DNA of 13,103 nucleotides from an uncultured Muribaculaceae bacterium (GTDB lineage Bacteria; Bacteroidota; Bacteroidia; Bacteroidales; Muribaculaceae), in contig CAJUIJ010000061.1 of the NCBI GenBank assembly GCA_910586175.1, positions 1-13,103 of the forward strand, read 5' to 3'. Made by a program: the position numbers and the translations under genes. A model generated the notes under the pieces. That model saw nothing but the letters and a program-made list of their open reading frames with translations, did not search any database and was not told the origin of the DNA. Below, piece after piece: positions 7,725 through 13,103 of this stretch. Position 1 is the stretch's first letter. Each line of letters opens with the position of its first letter.

Positions 7725-9959
7725 ATGAAAAAACTTTGTATCATTGCTTTCTCCGTGCTCGCTTCCGCGGTCGCCATTTCAGCCTCCGACACGATGCCGG
7801 TTTATCTCGATCCCTCTAAATCTATCGATGAGCGTGTCGAAGATGCCCTCGCGCGTCTCAACACTCAAGAGAAAATCGATATCATACATGCCCAGTCCAA
7901 GTTCTGCTCCAAGGGGGTGGCAAGGCTCGGCATACCGGAACTATGGACCACCGACGGCCCGCATGGCATACGCCCCGAAGTGCTCTGGGACGAATGGGAG
8001 CAGGCCGGCTGGACCAACGACAGCTGCGTGGCTTTCCCCGCCCTCACCTGCCTTGCCGCCACCTGGGACCCTGAACTATCTCTCCTCTATGGCAAATCGC
8101 TCGGTGAGGAAGCTCGCTTCCGCGGCAAGGATGTAGTGCTCGGACCCGGGGTCAACATATACCGCACCCCCCTGAATGGCCGCAATTTCGAATACATGGG
8201 TGAGGATCCTTATCTTGCCTCCCGTATGGTTGTGCCTTATGTAAAGGGACTACAGAGTCTCGGTGTAGCCGCTTGCGTGAAGCATTTCGCACTTAACAAC
8301 AACGAGCTTAACCGCCACACCACCAATGTGATAGTTGACGACCGCGCTCTCTATGAGATTTATCTGCCGGCATTCAAGGCTGCCGTGCAGCAGGGTGATG
8401 CCTGGTCTATCATGGCAGGTTACAATCTCTATGACAGCCAGCACCTCTGCCATAACGCCCGTATCCTCAACGACATCCTCAAGAAGGAATGGAACTATAA
8501 GGGCGCAGTGGTTAGTGACTGGGGTGGAGCACACGACACTATGGAAGCTATCACCAACGGTCTCGACCTCGAGTTCGGCAGCTGGACCAACGGTCTCTAT
8601 GCCGGTGCCAGCAATGCCTACGACAACTATTATCTGGCTCTCCCTTATCTTGATCTCATAAAGCAGGGTAAGGTCGGCACCGACGAACTCGACGACAAGG
8701 CCCGCCGTGTGCTCCGCTTGATTATGCTCACCGCTATGGATAATTGCAAGGGTAACGGCTCGATGTGCAGCAAGGAGCATTACGATGCAGCCCGCCGCAT
8801 CGGCCACGACGGCATTGTGCTGCTGCGCAACGAAAACTATCTTCTCCCTATCGCAAAACCCTCTGCCCGGATTCTCGTCGTGGGCGAGAATGCCATTAAG
8901 ATGATGACTGTGGGTGGCGGCAGCAGCTCGCTCAAGGTGCAGCGTGAGGTCTCACCACTCGATGGCATTCGCTCCGCCGCAAGCTCGCTCGGCATGTCGG
9001 TCGATTATGCACGCGGCTATGTGGGCGACATTACCGGCGAATACAATGGTGTGGTCACCGGTCAGGACCTGACCGACAGCCGCTCTGCCGCTGAGCTGAT
9101 TGCAGAGGCGAAGACCAAGGCTGCACAGGCCGACTATGTGATATTTGTAGGGGGTCTCAACAAGAGTGCTGGCCAGGACTGCGAGGATAGCGACCGCGCT
9201 TCTCTCTCACTCCCTTATGACCAGGACAACGTCATCATGGCCCTCGCAGAGGCCAACTCCAACCTGATTGTGGTCAATGTGAGCGGTAACGCTGTGGCGA
9301 TGCCTTGGGTCAAGAAGGCCCCGGCTATTCTTCAGGCATGGTTTCTTGGCTCTGAAGCCGGCAACTCTATCGCCGATGTAATCTTCGGCCATGTGAACCC
9401 TTCAGGCAAGCTGCCATTCTCTTTCCCGGTAAAGCTGACCGACAACGCTGCTCACCATCTCAATGCTTATCCGGGCACCAAGCGTGCTGACTCGGAAATC
9501 GTTGACCTCGAATATAAGGAGGGAATCCTCGTGGGTTACCGTTGGCACGACACCAAGAAAATCAAACCTCTGTTCGCTTTCGGACATGGCCTGAGCTACA
9601 CCGATTTTGAATTCGGCAAACTTTCGGCCGACAACTCCGTGATGACAGCCGACGGCACTATCACTTTCACCATACCTGTAACCAATACAGGCAAGATGGC
9701 AGGCGCCGAAGTGGTGCAACTTTACATCTCTGACCCCAAATGCTCCGTGATGCGTCCCGCCAAGGAACTCAAGGCTTTCGACAAGGTATGGCTCGAACCC
9801 GGGGAAACCAAAAATGTCACTCTCTCTATCGACCGTGACGCCCTCTCCTATTTCGATGCCGACAAGCATGAGTGGGTGGCCGAACCGGGCGACTTCATAG
9901 CTTCTGTCGGCTCAGCTTCCGACAATATCAAATCAACGCTCAAATTCAAACTCAAATGA
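7725..9959 (+). CDS. GH3 beta-glucosidase, periplasmic (first of two)
   Basis: A 744-residue glycoside hydrolase of family 3, expected to release glucose from the non-reducing ends of imported beta-gluco-oligosaccharides. A signal peptide of about 20 residues has no lipobox, so a periplasmic place is likely. The TIM-barrel domain spans about 32-340, with TTDGPHGIR, GRNFEYMGEDPYLA, KHFALNNNE and VVSDWGGAHD. Asp265 in SDWGG is the expected nucleophile. The alpha/beta sandwich domain spans about 365-580, and Glu487 in QDCEDSDRASLSLP is the likely acid/base. A fibronectin-III-like domain closes the protein (about 650-735, from FGHGLSYTDF and PVTNTGKMAGAEVVQLYI). No PA14 insert is seen. It starts 21 bp after the GH16 gene, and its TGA stop overlaps the next ATG, so the two GH3 genes are translationally coupled. 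Glucose specificity is inferred from family and context. Confidence 0.93.
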   Translation: MKKLCIIAFSVLASAVAISASDTMPVYLDPSKSIDERVEDALARLNTQEKIDIIHAQSKFCSKGVARLGIPELWTTDGPHGIRPEVLWDEWEQAGWTNDSCVAFPALTCLAATWDPELSLLYGKSLGEEARFRGKDVVLGPGVNIYRTPLNGRNFEYMGEDPYLASRMVVPYVKGLQSLGVAACVKHFALNNNELNRHTTNVIVDDRALYEIYLPAFKAAVQQGDAWSIMAGYNLYDSQHLCHNARILNDILKKEWNYKGAVVSDWGGAHDTMEAITNGLDLEFGSWTNGLYAGASNAYDNYYLALPYLDLIKQGKVGTDELDDKARRVLRLIMLTAMDNCKGNGSMCSKEHYDAARRIGHDGIVLLRNENYLLPIAKPSARILVVGENAIKMMTVGGGSSSLKVQREVSPLDGIRSAASSLGMSVDYARGYVGDITGEYNGVVTGQDLTDSRSAAELIAEAKTKAAQADYVIFVGGLNKSAGQDCEDSDRASLSLPYDQDNVIMALAEANSNLIVVNVSGNAVAMPWVKKAPAILQAWFLGSEAGNSIADVIFGHVNPSGKLPFSFPVKLTDNAAHHLNAYPGTKRADSEIVDLEYKEGILVGYRWHDTKKIKPLFAFGHGLSYTDFEFGKLSADNSVMTADGTITFTIPVTNTGKMAGAEVVQLYISDPKCSVMRPAKELKAFDKVWLEPGETKNVTLSIDRDALSYFDADKHEWVAEPGDFIASVGSASDNIKSTLKFKLK

Positions 9960-12265
9960 GAAAACCGGCAATATCCCTATCTCTCCTCTCTATCGCCCTC
10001 CTCGCTGCATCTCCGGTGGCCATGGCCGCACGCAAGGCTAAGGCCCCGCAGCAGCAAGTCCCTATGGAGCAGTTCATCTCCGACCTCATGTCTCGAATGA
10101 CTCTCGAAGAGAAGCTCGGCCAGCTCAACCTGCCTCCGAGCGACGACATAGTGACCGGCTCCACAATCAACAGCAACATCGGGGCCGCTGTGGCAGCAGG
10201 CCAGGTGGGTGGCACTTTCAACATCAAGGGTGCCGAAAAAATCCGCGAGCTCCAGAAGGTGGCCGTGGAGAAGTCAAGACTCGGCATTCCTCTGCTCCTC
10301 GGCATGGATGTGATACATGGCTATGAGACGGTATTCCCGATTCCTCTCGCCCTCTCCTGCACTTGGGATATGGAGGCTGTGGAGAAATCGGCACGTATCG
10401 CCGCTGACGAAATGACTGCCGCAGGCGTCAATTGGACCTTCAGCCCGATGGTCGATATCAGCCGTGACCCGCGCTGGGGACGAGTTTCAGAAGGTGGAGG
10501 CGAAGACCCTTATCTCGGCTCCAAGATTGCCGAGGCCATGGTGCGCGGTTATCAGGGCGACGACCTTAAGGATGCCCGCACGGTGCTCGCCTGCGTGAAG
10601 CATTTCGCACTATATGGTGCCTCCGAGGCCGGTCGCGATTACAACACCGTAGACATGAGCCACCAGCGCATGTACAACGAATACCTGCCTCCCTACAAGG
10701 CTGCTGCCGATGCCGGTGCAGCATCTTTCATGTCGAGCTTCAACCTCGTAGACGGCAAACATGCCACCGCCAACAAGTGGCTCCTCACTGATGTGCTCCG
10801 CGACCAGTGGAATTTCCCGGGCTTTGTCGTCACCGACTATGCATCTATCGCTGAGATGCCGGTGCACGGTTTCGGCGACCTGAAGCAAAGCTCTGCCGAG
10901 GCTCTGGCCGCAGGCACCGACATGGATATGTGCGCTTTCGGCTTTATCGGCACTCTCAAGCAGAGCCTCGAGGATGGGTCTGTCACTATGGACCAGATCG
11001 ACACCGCCGTGCGCCGTATTCTCGAAGCCAAATATAAGTTGGGACTCTTCGAGGACCCTTACCGCTATAACGATGTGGCTCGCGAAAAAACCGATATTTA
11101 CACCGCCGCCAACCGTGCAGAGGCCCGACGCATAGCCACCGAGTCGTTCGTGCTGCTCAAGAACGAAGGCAAGCTTCTCCCCCTCGCCAAGAAGGGTAAA
11201 GTGGCTCTCATCGGCCCTATGAGCAACAGCGCCGTGAATATGCCCGGCACATGGAGTGTGGCCGCCGACGCCAAGAAGTACAAGAGCCTGCGCCAAGGCT
11301 TCGAGGATGCCCTCAAGGGTAAAGCCGACTTGCTCTGGGCCAAGGGCTCAAACCTTTATGAAGACCCGGCTCTTGAAGCTGCATGCGAGGTGTTCGGTCA
11401 CGACATGCGTGACCCGCGTTCTGAGCAGGAACTCCTCGACGAGGCACTTAAGGTAGCCGCCGAAGCCGACGTGATTGTGGCTGCCCTCGGCGAGGCTTCA
11501 GAGTCGAGTGGCGAGTCTTCCTCCAAGACCGACCTCTCGCTTCCCGACACCCAGCTCCGTCTGCTCAAAGCCCTGTTGGCAACCGGCAAACCGGTCGTGA
11601 TGCTCAATTTCGCCGGTCGCCCCACCGTGATGACATGGGAGTCGCAGAATGTTCCGGCCATACTGAATGTATGGTTCGGTGGCTCGGAAGCTGCCGATGC
11701 AATTGCCGACGTAGTGTTTGGTGATGTCAACCCGAGCGGCAAACTCTCCATGACTATGCCGACATGCGTAGGTCAGATTCCGATCTACTACAACCACCTC
11801 AACACCGGCCGTCCCAAAGACCCCAATAACCCGGCTTTCCAGAAATATATGTCCAACTATATCGATGCCCCCAACGAACCGTTATACCCCTTTGGCTACG
11901 GTCTGAGCTACACCGATTTCAGCTATGGCGACATGACGCTCAGCAGCGATATCCTCACTTCTGAGGGGGAGATAGTGGCAAGTATACCGGTGACCAACAC
12001 AGGCGACCGCGAAGGAGCTGAAGTGGTGCAATTCTACATCCGCGACCGCGTAGGCTCAATAGCCCGTCCGGTCAAGGAGCTCAAACACTTCGAACGCATC
12101 AACCTCCGTCCGGGCGAAACAAGAACCGTGACCTTCCGCATTTCACCCGATGACCTGAAATTTTACAACTACGACCTCGAATATGTGGTAGAACCAGGCA
12201 TATTTGAGGTAATGGCCGGTCCCAACAGCGCCAACCTCAAAGTCAAAACCTTCACCATGAAGTGA
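9956..12265 (+). CDS. GH3 beta-glucosidase, BglX-like, periplasmic (second of two)
   Basis: A 769-residue GH3 enzyme of the BglX type. I chose ATG 9956 because it gives an immediate signal peptide (MRKPAISLSLLSIALLAASP, cut after about AMA, residue 24) and forms the ATGA overlap with the previous stop. The frame is open upstream to 9872, but that would put 28 extra polar residues before the signal. Barrel motifs are LLLGMDVIHGYETVFPIPLA, DPRWGRVSEGGGEDPYLG (about 171-188), CVKHFALYG and VVTDYASI, where Asp294 is the expected nucleophile. GEASESSGESSSKTD (512-526) lines up without gaps with my recollection of E. coli BglX, placing Glu520 at the likely acid/base site. A fibronectin-III-like domain ends the protein. 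It differs clearly from its neighbour, so it is not a recent duplicate. The two may split work between linkages or chain lengths (inference). Confidence 0.93.
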   Translation: MRKPAISLSLLSIALLAASPVAMAARKAKAPQQQVPMEQFISDLMSRMTLEEKLGQLNLPPSDDIVTGSTINSNIGAAVAAGQVGGTFNIKGAEKIRELQKVAVEKSRLGIPLLLGMDVIHGYETVFPIPLALSCTWDMEAVEKSARIAADEMTAAGVNWTFSPMVDISRDPRWGRVSEGGGEDPYLGSKIAEAMVRGYQGDDLKDARTVLACVKHFALYGASEAGRDYNTVDMSHQRMYNEYLPPYKAAADAGAASFMSSFNLVDGKHATANKWLLTDVLRDQWNFPGFVVTDYASIAEMPVHGFGDLKQSSAEALAAGTDMDMCAFGFIGTLKQSLEDGSVTMDQIDTAVRRILEAKYKLGLFEDPYRYNDVAREKTDIYTAANRAEARRIATESFVLLKNEGKLLPLAKKGKVALIGPMSNSAVNMPGTWSVAADAKKYKSLRQGFEDALKGKADLLWAKGSNLYEDPALEAACEVFGHDMRDPRSEQELLDEALKVAAEADVIVAALGEASESSGESSSKTDLSLPDTQLRLLKALLATGKPVVMLNFAGRPTVMTWESQNVPAILNVWFGGSEAADAIADVVFGDVNPSGKLSMTMPTCVGQIPIYYNHLNTGRPKDPNNPAFQKYMSNYIDAPNEPLYPFGYGLSYTDFSYGDMTLSSDILTSEGEIVASIPVTNTGDREGAEVVQFYIRDRVGSIARPVKELKHFERINLRPGETRTVTFRISPDDLKFYNYDLEYVVEPGIFEVMAGPNSANLKVKTFTMK

Positions 12266-12294
12266 CAATAAAACAGCGCCAAGAGCCGACCAAA

Positions 12295-12324
12295 AGGGTG
12301 TATCATAAATTTATGATACACCCT
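12295..12324. terminator. Terminator of the PUL operon (perfect 30-bp palindrome)
   Basis: AGGGTGTATCATAAA (12295-12309) is followed directly by its exact reverse complement (12310-12324). As RNA this forms a 13-bp stem with a 4-nt loop, 29 bp past the last GH3 stop codon. It is followed by AACTTTTA, a modest T run, with AAAA just before it, so it may work in both directions. Its place fits the end of the operon that starts at the promoter near 192. Confidence 0.85.
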
Positions 12325-12329
12325 AACTT

Positions 12330-12435
12330 TTATGGAAAGGCGATTTCCAAATCGCCACAAAATGGAAAGGCTATCCCCACAACACCACCAGTGCACTTTA
12401 CATTTAGTGGTGATGTGGAAATCACCGTTCCATAA
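12330..12435. repeat. 106-bp element with imperfect 27-bp inverted ends, MITE- or REP-like
   Basis: Bases 12330-12356 and 12409-12435 are inverted copies of each other, matching at 23 of 27 positions by hand alignment. Each arm also folds on itself: GGCGAT...ATCGCC on the left and GGTGAT...ATCACC on the right, so the one difference inside the stem changes both partners (C-G to T-A). The decamer ATGGAAAGGC at 12332-12341 is repeated exactly at 12362-12371. TA precedes TGGAA on the left and follows TTCCA on the right, which could be a TA target duplication. No coding potential is seen. It could be a small non-autonomous mobile element, a palindromic repeat, or a structured RNA leader. Confidence 0.65.
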
Positions 12436-12467
12436 TACCTAAACCTTATTTCTGCCGTTATAAAACT

Positions 12468-13010
12468 ATGAAAACGATACAAAGACCCACAACAACAGCT
12501 CAAACCGTGGTAAGCGATGCCCTGGCAGCAGCGGCTGCCGAAGCACGCCCGCCGCGCATACTCTTCGTCTGCCTCGGCAACATATGCCGAAGCCCCGCAG
12601 CCCAAGGCATAACAGAGGCTATCGCGCGCGAACTGAAAGTGCAGGTAGAATGCGACTCAGCAGGCTTCTACGGAGGCCACGCCGGCGACCTTCCCGACCC
12701 GCGAATGCGTGAGGCCGCCTGGCAACGAGGCTACCGCCTCGACCACCGTTCCCGCAAGATAAGGGCCATCGACCTCGACTACTTCGACATAGTGATAGGC
12801 ATGGACGACCGCAATATGGACGACCTCGAACGTCTTGCCGACACCGACTACCGCGCCGCAAAACTCGTCCGCATGACCAACTTCGCAGCCGCCCACCCCA
12901 CCTACGACTCAGTGCCCGACCCCTACTACGAAGGAGCAGCAGGCTTCCAATTGGTCCTGAACCTGCTCGAAGACGCCTGCCGCCAACTCCTACTTCTAAT
13001 CAGGAATTAG
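12468..13010 (+). CDS. Low-molecular-weight protein tyrosine phosphatase
   Basis: A 180-residue cytoplasmic phosphatase of the LMW-PTP family, which removes phosphate from tyrosine (or arginine) residues of proteins. The P-loop is CLGNICRS (35-42), giving the C-X5-R-S signature with nucleophile Cys35 and Arg41. The general acid Asp151 lies in VPDPYY. DSAGFYGG (63-70), DPRM and IVIGMDDRNMDDL are further family motifs. All catalytic residues are present. The core starts near residue 29, so the protein carries an unusual Ala-rich N-terminal extension of about 28 residues. GTG at 12507 would shorten it by 13 residues, but no in-frame ATG lies between 12468 and the P-loop. It is separated from the PUL by a terminator and a repeat element, so it is probably an independent gene. 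Its own promoter is not recognisable. The stop codon lies within a small palindrome-like repeat stretch. Confidence 0.94.
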   Translation: MKTIQRPTTTAQTVVSDALAAAAAEARPPRILFVCLGNICRSPAAQGITEAIARELKVQVECDSAGFYGGHAGDLPDPRMREAAWQRGYRLDHRSRKIRAIDLDYFDIVIGMDDRNMDDLERLADTDYRAAKLVRMTNFAAAHPTYDSVPDPYYEGAAGFQLVLNLLEDACRQLLLLIRN

Positions 13011-13103
13011 GAAAGAGGAATTAAGAATTAGCTTCGCGCTGTCAAACCAAGCTGCATCGCGAACTGGGAGGGAGGAGGCTCCGCCGACGACAATAAGCTG
13101 CAT
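12996..13103. repeat. Short repeats after the phosphatase gene; small open frame on the minus strand
   Basis: GAATTA occurs three times (13004-13009, 13018-13023, 13025-13030), and AAGCTGCAT twice (13049-13057 and 13095-13103, the window edge). The minus strand is open from the edge to a stop at 12996-12998 (35 codons, starting with ATG if it starts at 13103), overlapping the end of the phosphatase gene by 15 bp. I do not recognise the peptide. It may be the tail of a convergent gene outside the window or a chance reading of an intergenic repeat. Confidence 0.4.

Noticed and set aside
9872..9955. Upstream ATG 9872 for the second GH3 gene
   Set aside because: It would put 28 polar residues before the signal peptide and overlap the previous gene by 88 bases; ATG 9956 gives the standard signal and the ATGA junction.
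250..12265. Novel defence, toxin or secondary-metabolite system
   Set aside because: Every gene in this span belongs to a known PUL family with intact signature residues; the order and export signals fit beta-glucan use.

Overview
The window is a stretch of a Bacteroidales chromosome. The evidence is a SusC/SusD pair, a textbook Bacteroides-type promoter (TTTG, 20 bp, TAnnTTTG), lipoproteins carrying acidic surface-export signals just after the lipid cysteine, and a BACON domain. The genes look GC-rich and the gaps AT-rich, which would suit Muribaculaceae or a relative better than Bacteroides proper, but that placement is inference.

Positions 1-249 hold a degenerate 9-bp tandem repeat (8-79) and the promoter of the operon. 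Positions 250-12265 are one co-directional polysaccharide utilization locus (PUL): SusC transporter, SusD lipoprotein, a surface glycan-binding lipoprotein with a PKD-like domain and two tandem carbohydrate-binding-like domains, a surface BACON-GH16 endo-beta-glucanase, and two different periplasmic GH3 beta-glucosidases whose genes overlap by four bases (ATGA). The gene set fits use of a beta-1,3-glucan (laminarin type) or a mixed-linkage beta-1,3/1,4-glucan. GH16 would cut the polymer at the cell surface, SusD and the binding protein would hold it, SusC would import oligosaccharides, and the GH3 enzymes would release glucose in the periplasm. No regulator gene is in the window.

A strong hairpin terminator (12295-12324) closes the operon. 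It is followed by a roughly 106-bp element with imperfect inverted ends (12330-12435), then an unrelated low-molecular-weight protein tyrosine phosphatase gene (12468-13010), and a short gap with small repeats running to the window edge.

The protein content is a fairly conventional beta-glucan PUL. The least explained features are non-coding: an 8-bp-period array of TGNCAAAA-like units nested in inverted repeats between the binding-protein and GH16 genes (6425-6535), the inverted-repeat element with a paired (compensatory) base change upstream of the phosphatase, and the 9-bp repeat at the left edge, which is open on both strands.
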